Below are positions 36,020 to 45,682 of a DNA stretch of 64,000 bases, in pieces. Numbering within the stretch: the first letter of the stretch is position 1; each line of letters starts with the position of its first letter. This DNA is from Diadema setosum (Eukaryota; Echinodermata; Echinoidea; Diadematoida; Diadematidae): NCBI GenBank assembly GCA_033980235.1, contig CM067072.1:24131192-24195191 (forward strand), read 5' to 3'. Made by a program: the position numbers and the translations under genes. The notes beneath the pieces were generated by a model. It did not search any database. It was not told the DNA's origin and was given only the letters and a program-made list of their open reading frames with translations.

Positions 36020-36104
36020 CCTTACTTCTCACATTGTCTCCCCCTCCCCCCTCTCCCTATCACATTCTCTTAATCTCTACTCCTCCTCTCTATCTGTCTG
36101 TCTA

Positions 36105-36141
<37 letters not shown>

Positions 36142-37969
36142 TTGTTTTTTCTCTGTCTTTGTCCTATTTCCAGCATTCCCACCTATCCTCAATCCCTCCC
36201 TCTCTCTCTTCCGTGTTCTACTGCACTTCTCACATCTTCCTCCTTGCTCTTTCCTCCTCTCCCTCTCTCTTTCTCTCTTTCTCTGCTACCATCATCATAT
36301 TCCTGGACCCCCTCCCCCCCCCCCACCCATCTCTCTGATTTCCACTCTACTGACCAGCCCTCATACACTTTACTAGACATACTGCAAGGGTGTCCAAATC
36401 TCACGTGTAGCAGACACCTGCATGCTTGGAACAAATTGGCCCTTTAACCGCATGCCTCTGACAAAAGGTAATATCTCATAGACTTGAAATTATGACAAAA
36501 ATTATTTACTTGTACGCAATGGGTTCAATGGCCTATCCTGTCATGATTCCGTGGTTAAAAGTTGCATGGAATAAAATTGCCATGGTCCTCAGAAAAAAAG
36601 GGTAACAATACAAAAGCCAGATGCCGATAAACATTATACACATGCATTTTACAAGTAAAAAGTAATTTTCAAAAAATGTTTTCTGCAATATCGAATCCTT
36701 CAGAATTGCAATTCTCTTAGTGTAAAATAACTTCAGAACTTCTTAGAATCAGAGGGATGTATTTTTCCCACTGGAGAGTTTTATCTACAATCACAAACAA
36801 AGATATGTAGTTGGGCATGCAGTCTTTGAAAAATCATGTCACAAAGCATGATCAGCATGTGGAAGATCAGTCTGCAGAATTTCTGAAGGTTGGGTCTGCC
36901 CTAATGATACAAGATGGTATACGTCTATGATACTAAAGTAAAATACGATATTTTTGCAAATTGGAGCCAACAGCCTTTTTCATGGCATGAAATTTTCGCG
37001 AGTTGCCTCTAACATTCCATGCATATAGTGTACACAAGAACTTTCACATTCATTTCCATTTTGTGAATCTTGGCTCTCGCAAAATTCATGAAATTAAAAT
37101 GCACGCGAACATTCCTCGTTTTACAGTATGCAGCAAGTCACTGGCTTCAAACTTTATGCCACTGAAAGAGTCAGCTCTCACAATAAGAAATCACAAATGA
37201 AGTGCAACATCCGGTATGCCTAACAAGCTAACAAGCGTTGATCATCGAACAAGTTTTCCTCCATGCAACAATTGAACAATGTCACCTGCTGCTGGTCTGC
37301 AATTTTCACACATCAGTATTATCACCACCAACTGGAGCAGAGCATGGACATACTGTATATTGACCCATCATATTGACACATAATGAGACAACATGTTGGG
37401 CAGAAACATGGCAGAAAGTCGTTGGAAATAAGGTACATCTCTCGCTCAGGGAAGGACGCATTGAGAGATGCAACATAAGGTGATCCTTTCACACCACTTA
37501 ACTGGCATACACCTGTCCACCACTAAACCCAAAAAACAATATACCGATACACCGCCCTGCATTGGTCGATACAGTTTGCCTACTATAGACTCTTCACCGA
37601 ACGTTTCCATGTATATTATGCACAGAATACGTTGCTCTTCAGTTCTGTGCAGTGGGTTGCAGCCCATGCATGCAGGCTAGGCATAAATTCACCACTGCTC
37701 CCATGCCACACAAAACTATTTAAGACAACGGTGTGGTCTGCTATGTGATGCATTTATTTTACGATAATATCATTTGTTTTGTGTTTGTTTACTAAAATGT
37801 ATTCATAACACATTTTATTTGGGTCAGTGGGCAGTGGCCAATCAGTGGCTCTCTGAAACAAACTGTTTGGGAGGCCATTGTTTTGTTTAGTCAACAAGGG
37901 TATCACATGAAGGAAGGGGGGGGGAGGCAAGGGGGAAGGAGGCTTGGTTTAAATCCAGACAGTGCACCC
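36020..37969. other. Intron a-b, lower part
   Basis: TC-rich low complexity with (TCTG)n at 36090-36140 and CTCTCC tracts to 36340, then AT-rich. A possible diverged ACTGTAAA-type MITE lies at about 36930-37130 with CGCGAA/TTCGCG words. No exon. Confidence 0.45.
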
Positions 37970-38338
37970 CTTGGTACAGTATAGTATTGGTTAATGTGAG
38001 AATACACTTTTTAACTTTTTGTGAGATACTTTGACATGATTTTATGAAATATTAAAAAGTATACAGTTCTAAGAGGAATTCAAAGTTTATTTGATGAAAA
38101 TCGGTTTTGAAACAAAGTAAAATAAAGCGATCCTAATAGAAGATGGGTTCCACCTTTAATCAAGATCCCCTGGTTGTGGATATCTCAGCCATTTCAAAAC
38201 CAATTTTCATCATATCAACTTTGAATTCCTCGTAGCATGATAATATGCTCTTTACTATTTCATATGATGTTTCTCATATCTCAAAAAACGCTGGAAACCT
38301 GGAGCCCCATCTAAACCCAAACTGTACCATCCCTTTAA
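37970..38338. mobile_element. Palindromic MITE, family A copy 3
   Basis: The left end is degraded (GGTACAGTATAGTATTGG) and the right end intact (CTGTACCATCCCTTTAA). The interior keeps TTTGATGAAAATCGGTTTTG and its inverted partner. Confidence 0.75.
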
Positions 38339-39464
38339 TCATTATCACCAATGAGAGTTAAATTGTCTGACTTCCTACCACTATTGAGAGTTATACTGTC
38401 TCAATTTGAAATGTGAAGTGCAACCAAGAAGTTGAATTTGATCAGATTCAAATTTGTGAATTTAAACTCATGCACATTGTGTCTTTTTCCAGGATTCAAT
38501 ACACATGCCATCTATACACAACAAAATTAAAAATTTGCCAAAAATAGTCAGTTTTCTGGGGTTTTTTTTTTTCCTTCATAAAGAAGCTAATAGTGATTTA
38601 CCTGATGCAGCCATTTAAGAGTATTGTACTCTATTTCTATCTCCAATAAAAGAAACAAGAAAAGATAAAACAGATGGGAAAGAAGGATGATTTATGAATT
38701 AATTGCAACTTGCAACATAATGCTTCGGAGACAGACTAATTTCTTCCAGTATTGGAATACTAAAATGACTGCATTTGCTGCTACGCTGTAGAAGAGAATG
38801 CTGCATCCCATTCATCAATAATAGTATACCCTCTTCCGCTTGACATTCTAGTGATCAAATTAAGATCATCAAATACCAAAAATAGGTCAAAATAATCCTC
38901 AGGAAATGCACTCAAGTGAGCAAAAAACAAAAACAAAACCAAGAACAAAAACAAATGAGAATGCCAATGAATATTGATCCAGAAAAAAAAAAAGGAAGAG
39001 GATCACATAGTATTGACTAATATGGATAAATCCGTCATTTTTATGAAAGCCTGGGTGTGGTGAGCAGCGCATTAATGCTGTGACCCCATAACCTTTACCG
39101 AACATTATCCTCTTCGAAAGAGCCTTTTAAATACTGAATCACTGTCTACTACCGATATATTAAAGTCTTGAATGGGCTGCATTCGGGTCCTCTAGAGATG
39201 CCTTTTTTTTCTTCTTTTTCTTTTTTTTTGTGTGTGTGCATGTATTTGGTTTGTTTTGCTCTGTTTTTAATGGAGGACGCTGTGGTTCTTAAGTGATCTC
39301 CACATAAACATTTACATGGATGTCGGTACAGGTTTGCGTCATTCATTGGCTGTGCCGAACAACATGTGGCAATTAATTGCAATCAGCAAGGGCCTGGTGG
39401 CGATGCAGCGGCGTCAGCAAAGTGAGGTATGCCAAGAATGCAGAGAGGGGGGAAATTGGCGGCA
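38339..39464. other. Noncoding stretch
   Basis: AT-rich with a GC-richer part near 39040-39460. No exon recognised. Confidence 0.45.
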
Positions 39465-39690
39465 CGATTTAATTCAATTTGGACAATGAATGCAAATGCT
39501 TACTGCAATCAAACACAGAGAAAACAGAATAGAGAGTGTAAACAAATGACACCCATTAATTAGTTTAAATGAGAATCATTTTCATTACACTCTAATTCAT
39601 TACATTTGTTAATGAGTTCAATTAATCCATGAATGCATTTTTATTTCACCTTAATTGACAAATTAGCTTTTAAGAATTAAGCCTTGGACT
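39465..39690. promoter_or_regulatory. Candidate enhancer: homeodomain-core cluster with an octamer
   Basis: At least eight TAAT/ATTA cores occur in about 225 bp, including ATTAATTAG, TTAATGAG, CAATTAATCC and CTTAATTGAC. A perfect POU octamer ATGCAAAT lies at 39490-39497. The sequence is complex rather than a microsatellite and lies in the host intron 0.9 kb below exon a. Function is inferred from motif density only. Confidence 0.35.
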
Positions 39691-39997
39691 ACTATTAAAA
39701 CTACAGAAAAAAGTATCCACTAAGGATAATAAGGTAAAACCTCCCCAAGAATATTAGCTATGGCAGAGTAATTAGTGTTATACTTGAAAACTACAAACTC
39801 ATCTTTATGAAGCCCCACCCCTTTTCTGTAACATCTTGTAAGGAGACATTTAAGTATTAAAAAAGAAGAAGCTAGGGTTATACATATAAGCATGTAAGTT
39901 AGGGTTACATTTAGAGAACAATGTGTAATTACATTCTTTGAGGTTTTGGTGTTTTCTGAGCTCTCTTTAGGCTGCTTAATGCATCTTACAGTTGCCT

Positions 39998-40389
39998 TTA
40001 AAGGGATGGTACAGTATTGGTGGAGATGAAAACTGGACTTTAACTTTTTCGCGAGATACCAAGAAACCACTTACGAAATAGTACAGAGCATACCATTTTA
40101 AGAGGAATTCAAAGTTTATTTGATGAAAATCGGGTTTGGAATAGCTGAAACATTAAAAAACAAAGTAAAACAAAACGATCGTAATAGAATGTGGGTCCCA
40201 CACTTTATTAGGATCACTCTGTTTTGGATATCTCAGCCATTTCAAAATCAATTTTCATCAAATAAACATTGATATCCTCATGGAATTACATGTTCTTTCA
40301 TATTTCGTAAGAGGTTTCTCACTATCTCACCAAAAAAAAAGATAAAAACCTGAAGTTAAGTCTCAACCAAAACTATATGATACCTTTAA
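39998..40389. mobile_element. TTAA-bounded palindromic MITE, family A copy 4
   Basis: TTAAAGGGATGGTACAGTAT on the left and a CCTTTAA right end, with TTAA on both sides. The arms are those of copies 1-3. It lies 230 bp below host exon a. Confidence 0.85.
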
Positions 40390-40497
40390 CATAGTGTCCC
40401 AATCAATTTCATGTTAGCCCTCATCGAGACTTATTTACCCATTGGCACATCAGCTGCCCTTGCCTCCCTCACCTCCTCCCTCCCCCCCCCCCAAAAA

Positions 40498-40532
40498 AAA
40501 AAACAAACAAACAAACAAACAAACAAACAAAC
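40498..40532 (+). repeat. (CAAA)n microsatellite
   Basis: About eight CAAA units follow a C run, beside host exon a. Confidence 0.9.
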
Positions 40533-40616
40533 CCAACATTTCAACAGAAATGTCTTATGATATTGACAACCCCTCTACTGCTCATGGAAGTAGGATGACA
40601 CTGTGGGCATACTTAC

Positions 40617-40701
40617 AGGGCACATATCCAGGACTGGTCGTAGTCAAACCCTCCACCCTCACTAGTGCTGGTGCCCTGCACGGTCTTGGAAAGCACGTGA
40701 A
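40617..40701 (-). CDS. SLC4A11: SLC4A11-like exon a (cytoplasmic domain)
   Basis: The exon is read on the minus strand between a CACAG acceptor (40702-40706) and a GTAAGT donor (40611-40616). It starts two bases into a codon and ends with two bases of a leucine codon completed by the next exon. The 27 full codons include HVLSKTVQG and DYDQSWICA, which correspond to the HLLSDTIQG and QQSWLC stretch of vertebrate SLC4A11 in the cytoplasmic domain. The preceding exon must end one base into a codon. I found no such exon between here and 64000, so it is either beyond the window or too diverged to recognise. Confidence 0.85.
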
Positions 40702-42138
40702 CTGTGGAGAGAAAAGATACAATGATAATTGTGACAATGAAAATAATGATTGAACGATTCTGATTAAATCATCCGTCATTGTTGTTGCCATATTTGTACG
40801 AGGACCAACAGCAAACTATACCAGTGATGGAAATTATATCACCATTATAATCACCATTAGAAAGTTATAAAATTATTCTGAAAATCTTGTGAAACTAAAC
40901 ACACTAGTATCACTGTGACTGAGTGAGTTCAATGTTGAAATGATATTTGTGCAACATTTCCTACCTCTGAAAATAATTTCTCACTGTACATACATGTAAC
41001 ACATTTCAAGGTAATCATTATGCTGTTAAAGACCATTTTATTTTCAAACCAACCACTGATACTTGTAAGAAGTCCCCTGCTCATCTCATCCAAATAAAGT
41101 GGCCTTTAGCACGCAGAGCTCAAAAAAAGGACAAAGTAATGATCTGGCAACACTTGACACCAACTTCTCATGGCTGCACAGAGTGCAAAGGTATTTGGCA
41201 AGCTAAGAATGATGTCCCGTAATGTGATGTAATCAGCTTTAGACTTGGCCTTGAAGACACTACCATCTAACCAGGCATCCATTCACAGTTTTAGCTATAC
41301 AGCAGACGGGGCAAGACAGGACCAAAAGGAGAGACATTAACATGATTTTAAACCCCCGTCTGTCCGATCGAGAGGCGGAGTACTTGCTTGAACATTACAC
41401 CCCTGCACCTCAAGGGCACAGAAAGGAGGTTAACAGCCATTTTCCCAACCACATGGAGCACAAGCCAGCCGAGCATGGCAGCTTGGCCGGGATTCACTCC
41501 CATTATGTACTGAGTTTTAAAGACTGTATGGTGCATCTTCTCACAATGCCCTTCAAGGAAATCATCAGAGTAAGTGTCATCGAGACGTCTACCCCGAGAT
41601 CAAGTTTTCGGAGGATTCCCTGGTCATAAAGCGTTCCCCACAAAGAGAAAATACACGACAGCACTTTAATTGATAAACAACCTCTTTCAAGAAAGCCTCA
41701 CGCTGACAGTGTAACGTGTCAGATTCCAGATGAGGAGGGAGAGAGAAAAAAAAAAGAGTTTTGTTTTTGTTTATATGAGTCTACCCAACAGAGAGAAATA
41801 TTCATGTATGCGTGCTCACTGCACAGAAAACGTCACACAGCAGATTCTTCAGCTGGGATGGTCTTAAAAACGCTACCGGGAGAGATATTGTATGGGAATG
41901 CATCCCTCAGTTCCCTGGGAGCCTCACTCGCAGTCCCTTACAGAGAGATGGCTCACTGGAACAGAATACTCTGCATTCTCTGTAGTGAAATAAACTGATC
42001 AATGGTAAGCAAAGTCGTTTATACACCCTGCAATTATAATAACCTTTGCAGGAACATCAAGATTAATTCTTGAGAGATACCCTTCATCATTTTTGGATTT
42101 CTGATAGTTTTTCACTGCTGAAACAGAAATAATATGTG
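40702..42138. other. Sequence between host exon a and the LTR element
   Basis: No further host exon could be identified. A GC-richer segment at 41340-41640 is open on the plus strand (95 residues) but shows no known domain. Confidence 0.4.
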
Positions 42139-42392
42139 TGTCACAAATGTACACACAAGTAGTTATATGTACATGTATCAAGGTTGTATGCATGGTTGTT
42201 TTAATGTGCACATTGTATGTACACAGGCAGACCAGATTAATGGAGAACATTCTATATGATATAGATATAGTACATACAGGCTGACCAGATCAGTGGAGAA
42301 AATTCTATGTGGTATACAATGTAGCTACAGTACATGTATGCATGTGACAGGAAATACATTATAGCTCACTCAATCTAGAATGATTTCACCCA

Positions 42393-42405
42393 TTCCAGAA
42401 AATTC
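42393..42405 (+). promoter_or_regulatory. Heat-shock-element-like site in the 5' LTR
   Basis: TTC at 42393-42395, GAA at 42398-42400 and TTC at 42403-42405 have exact two-base spacing, i.e. three alternating pentamers, followed by a weaker fourth unit. The same site occurs at 48698-48710 in the 3' LTR. It is about 200 bp upstream of TATA. Function is inferred from the motif only. Confidence 0.5.
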
Positions 42406-42496
42406 TGGGAAGTGCTGGCTGAGTGAGGCACTGCCCTTGTAGCCCAATGTGATTGGTAGTTAATTTTGGCAATGATGTTATGCACATATTAGGAAG

Positions 42497-42503
42497 TGAG
42501 TCA
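42497..42503 (+). promoter_or_regulatory. AP-1-like site TGAGTCA in the LTR
   Basis: A perfect TGAGTCA lies about 100 bp upstream of the TATA box, followed within 10 bp by TTCCTGGAA (a STAT-type TTCn3GAA). The 3' LTR carries the same pair at +6305. Motif evidence only. Confidence 0.4.
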
Positions 42504-42601
42504 TCCAGGATTCCTGGAATTTGGACTTGCTAGTATGTTCAGGTATGAAGCCCCAGGTTGGAGAAAATTACAGAATGTACCAGAAAGGGGTGAATGGATA
42601 G

Positions 42602-42609
42602 TATATAAG
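42602..42609 (+). promoter_or_regulatory. LTR TATA box
   Basis: TATATAAG is the best core-promoter match in the LTR, with the polyadenylation signal about 620 bp downstream. The matching site in the 3' LTR is 48907-48914. Confidence 0.65.
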
Positions 42610-43295
42610 CAGGAGGAATTCTGAGGTAGGCAGAGTACCCAACACCTCTGCTCTGAGAGTTACGTCACTTCTGGCTCTGAAGCGACTTGTTATAGTCAGT
42701 CCTGTGTTACCTGCTGACCTGCTATACAGACTGTGTTTGTGGAGATAAGGCTTGGGAGACATTTTGCCTGCAGAGAATTAATTTGCCTACACTGGAGATA
42801 GACTCCATATTTTAGTGTCAACGGACATTATTACGGCAAAGCTGTGACGGGCTGGATTCCGAGCTGGACATTATAAAGTGAATCATCATTCAACGCATCG
42901 ACTGGACGTGGTCATCATAACATTGGATTCTGCACATTTCGCTGTGGACCTATACCCTGGATTTATAACGTGGATTATTGCAACCAGTGCCTCTGAATTT
43001 ATGTTGGAGGAATCATTCATCGGTGCATCAAGGACCATTCATTTGTGTGTCGAACATCGTATCTGGACATCACCAGGGGACTATGTGAACATCGTCATTA
43101 TCAGATTTTGGACTGTAACAAGTGTAAGTGATTCTATTACTGATTTGTAATTGTTTCTATTGATCATTATTGTACTGATGTGAAACCCGATTACGAGTCT
43201 GTACCCACAATATCACTGTTAATAAACCGCCTGAACATTAGTTGATTGTTTCTTTTGTGCGATCATTCTCAGAGTGATTTTGGTCGTAACAAAAT

Positions 43296-43313
43296 TGGGG
43301 GCTTGTGTCCGAG
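43296..43313 (+). other. Primer binding site
   Basis: Four bases after the LTR end the sequence TGGGGGCTTGTGTCCGAG starts with TGG as expected for a tRNA primer site. The first eight bases equal those of the tRNA-Pro primer site used by many retroelements, and the remainder is an imperfect match. The position is convincing but the tRNA identity is uncertain. Confidence 0.6.
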
Positions 43314-43432
43314 AAGTGAATTTAAAGCCAAAACTTAGAATTTGGAACGTTCCGGAATCCAGAATATTGGTACAGACAAAATACCAGTTGAGTTGATTGT
43401 TCAATTGTATATTGTGTGTATACATTGTGACA

Positions 43433-45682
43433 ATGTCAATCAGTACAATGGATGTTCAGGCATTTGTTCAGAGGACAGATTTGTCCCTCAAAGATTTGCA
43501 AAGGTTACGCAAATGTGATTTGACTGCTATTGCACAGCATTTAAATGTAGATGTTCCACAAGGTGTAAGAAAGGCAGAAATTCTTGACTTGGTAGCTGGT
43601 CACATGGAGCTCAAAGAAGAAATTGACACTCCAGATCAAGCTCAAATTTCAGATCAAACACGGCTTGAGCTCGCAAAATTGGAAATGGAGAAAGAGAAGA
43701 TGAGGCTAGAAATGGAAATGAAGGAAAGGGACAAACAAAGAGAAATTGAAATGAAGAAACTTGAAATGGAAGAGAAGAAATTTGAAATGGAACAGAAAAA
43801 GTTTGAGGTGGAGCAACAAGTGAAATTGCGTGAGATGGAATTGACTCATGCACAGACTGTTGGAAATCGTGAAAGGGCTCCCTCTGAATTTGATTTGGCT
43901 AGGAACATTCGATTGGTGCCAAAGTTTGAAGAAAACAGAGTCGATGCATATTTTGTGTCATTTGAGAAGGTGGCTAACAGTTTGAACTGGCCACAGGAAT
44001 TTTGGCCCTTGCTCCTTCAAAGTGTGTTTGTCGGCAAAGCAGCCGATGTGTACTCATCTCTCTCTGAAGAGCAATCACGTGACTATGCTACAGTCAAGAA
44101 AGCAGTGTTGAATGCTTATGAGTTGGTGCCAGAGGCATACAGACACAAGTTCAGAAATTCGTACCGCAAACCAGGCCAGACACATGTTGAGTTTGCTCGT
44201 GAAAAAGAAATGATGTTTGATAGGTGGTACAGATCCCTGAAAGTGGATCAGGATTTTGATAACCTACGTGAGGTTGTTCTCTTGGAAGAATTCAAAAAGA
44301 GTGTTGCTTTCAGTGTGAGGTCGCATTTGGATGATCACAAAGTGACAAGTTTGCATAAAGCAGCCTTGATGGCTGATGAGTATGAGCTGACCCACAGAAA
44401 TGACAACAGACCACCTTTCAGGAATTTCTCTGGAAATAAGAGAGACAAAAATCAGTCGAGCAATCCAAAGAATGCTGGTTCTGAAAAAGGCACGAGTTCT
44501 GAAACTTCATCGGCACCAAAGCCTCAATCTGACAAAGGGTCCAGTACAAGTGCAAATGTCATCAAATGTTTTCACTGTAATAAGACAGGGCATGTAAAGT
44601 CACAGTGTTGGAAGTTGCAAAACAAAACAAAGAAGGACATGGGATTTGTCATGTCAAAAAGTGTCCTACCTGAAAATAGTGTCCCGTTCAGTGAAACACA
44701 GGCCATTGAAAGTCGATCTCCCAAGTTCAAAGATAGGACTAAGCAGGTGGATGAGAGCTATCGTAGCTTTTTGTTTGATGGTGAGGTGACCCCATGTACT
44801 TCTGGTGATGCAGGTAAACCAGTAGTCATCCTGCGGGATACGGGGGCCTCTCAGTCGTTGATGGTGGATGGTGGTATGAATTTTCCACCAGATAGTGCAG
44901 TGAATGCAAAAGTCTTGATTCAGACTGTTGATGGCAGTTATATGTCAGTACCACTGTATAGAGTGGATTTGAAGTGTGACCTAGTTTCTGGTCCTGTTAC
45001 TGTTGGAGTTGTTCCTGAGTTGCCCATGGCAGGCATTGACTTCTTGTTGGGGAATGACTTGGCTGGGGACAAGGTGGTTGCGTCTCCAGTTGTTTCGGAT
45101 AAACCAGTGGTGGTTGCTGAAACTGAGCAGTTGCAGGAGGAGTTTCCTGGGATTTTCCCAGATTGTGTTGTGACTAGGTCTCAGGCTCGTAGAGCTGTTC
45201 AAGATGATGCGGATTCTGTTGATGTGGAGGAGAATTCCGGTGTTTGGTTGGCAGAAACCTTTTTCAAGGATTTGAATGATGGGGTTGCTGTATTAGGCTC
45301 CGAGGCTAACAGTGATGGGCTGTTTAGCAAGTCTTCCTTGGTTGAAGCACAGCAGGCAGACTCTGAGTTGAAAGGCTTGTCTCAGACGGCGTGTTCTGAG
45401 GCTGAGGCTGAAAAGGTCCCTGAGTGCTATTATGTCAAAGATGGCATTTTGATGAGGAAGTGGAGACCTCCCCATAGGCCAGCTGATGAGGATTGGACGG
45501 TGGTCCGTCAAGTTGTTGTCCCTCCTAGTTACCGCGGTGAGATCTTGAGGATTGCTCACGAGTTACCTGTCGGCGGCCATTTAGGCGTCAGAAAGACAAA
45601 GGATCGGATCATGAGGCATTTTTATTGGCCAGGGTTGAATGTGGATGTGGCTGAGTTTTGCAAGACTTGTCACACATGTTAG
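43433..45682 (+). CDS. Gag-protease-integrase N-terminus of the Gmr1-like element
   Basis: The ATG at 43433 is chosen because an open stretch upstream has no ATG. The 749 residues hold, in order: a short N-terminal region; a long charged coiled coil (about residues 65-140, K/E/M-rich); a gag-like core; a CCHC zinc knuckle (residues 379-392, C-x2-C-x4-H-x4-C); an aspartic protease with DTGAS (D469); an acidic linker; and the HHCC zinc domain of integrase (H709, H716, C746, C749). Gag and Pol share one frame with no frameshift. The frame stops with UAG at 45680-45682 directly after the last zinc-binding cysteine. That splits the zinc domain from the catalytic core, which continues in the same frame. 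The stop is most simply a disabling mutation in this copy. Confidence 0.9.
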   Translation: MSISTMDVQAFVQRTDLSLKDLQRLRKCDLTAIAQHLNVDVPQGVRKAEILDLVAGHMELKEEIDTPDQAQISDQTRLELAKLEMEKEKMRLEMEMKERDKQREIEMKKLEMEEKKFEMEQKKFEVEQQVKLREMELTHAQTVGNRERAPSEFDLARNIRLVPKFEENRVDAYFVSFEKVANSLNWPQEFWPLLLQSVFVGKAADVYSSLSEEQSRDYATVKKAVLNAYELVPEAYRHKFRNSYRKPGQTHVEFAREKEMMFDRWYRSLKVDQDFDNLREVVLLEEFKKSVAFSVRSHLDDHKVTSLHKAALMADEYELTHRNDNRPPFRNFSGNKRDKNQSSNPKNAGSEKGTSSETSSAPKPQSDKGSSTSANVIKCFHCNKTGHVKSQCWKLQNKTKKDMGFVMSKSVLPENSVPFSETQAIESRSPKFKDRTKQVDESYRSFLFDGEVTPCTSGDAGKPVVILRDTGASQSLMVDGGMNFPPDSAVNAKVLIQTVDGSYMSVPLYRVDLKCDLVSGPVTVGVVPELPMAGIDFLLGNDLAGDKVVASPVVSDKPVVVAETEQLQEEFPGIFPDCVVTRSQARRAVQDDADSVDVEENSGVWLAETFFKDLNDGVAVLGSEANSDGLFSKSSLVEAQQADSELKGLSQTACSEAEAEKVPECYYVKDGILMRKWRPPHRPADEDWTVVRQVVVPPSYRGEILRIAHELPVGGHLGVRKTKDRIMRHFYWPGLNVDVAEFCKTCHTC

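Larger units (their letters stand above)
11244..40701 (-). other. SLC4A11: SLC4A11-like transporter gene, partial (5 exons and 4 introns)
   Basis: Five minus-strand exons are linked by consensus GT/AG borders and matching phases: 40617-40701 (85 bp), 28750-28967 (218), 25861-25982 (122), 14478-14688 (211) and 11244-11357 (114). They give 750 nt, 250 codons, without a stop. The product matches SLC4A11 (borate/bicarbonate-transporter-related, reported to move H+/NH3/water across the plasma membrane). It follows the family's order: cytoplasmic domain, a linker, then the first membrane spans with the TTAPLALY signature, which other SLC4 members lack. Full-length relatives are roughly 850-920 residues, so this is about a quarter of the protein. 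The introns are about 11.6, 2.8, 11.2 and 3.1 kb and carry most of the repeats listed here. N-terminal exons and most membrane-domain exons were not found. Family assignment is by recall of conserved motifs, not by a search. Confidence 0.85.
42139..43291 (+). repeat. 5' LTR of the Gmr1-like element
   Basis: This 1153-bp repeat begins TGT and ends ACA. The TATA box TATATAAG is at 42602-42609 and a polyadenylation signal AATAAA at 43221-43226, about 70 bases before the LTR end. Upstream of TATA are two facing CCAAT boxes (42444-42448 and 42452-42456, the second inverted), a TTCnnGAAnnTTC heat-shock-type site (42393-42405), TGAGTCA (42497-42503) and TTCCTGGAA (42511-42519). TTACGTCA (42660-42667) lies just downstream of TATA. 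Short reading frames inside the LTR are identical in both copies but show no recognisable domain. Confidence 0.92.

Noticed and set aside
41342..41629. Plus-strand 95-residue open frame as an exon
   Set aside because: No domain and no agreeing splice phase with the minus-strand host gene.
42568..42762. Short protein encoded in the LTRs (also 48873-49067)
   Set aside because: Identical because the LTRs are near-identical. It spans the TATA region antisense and has no domain.
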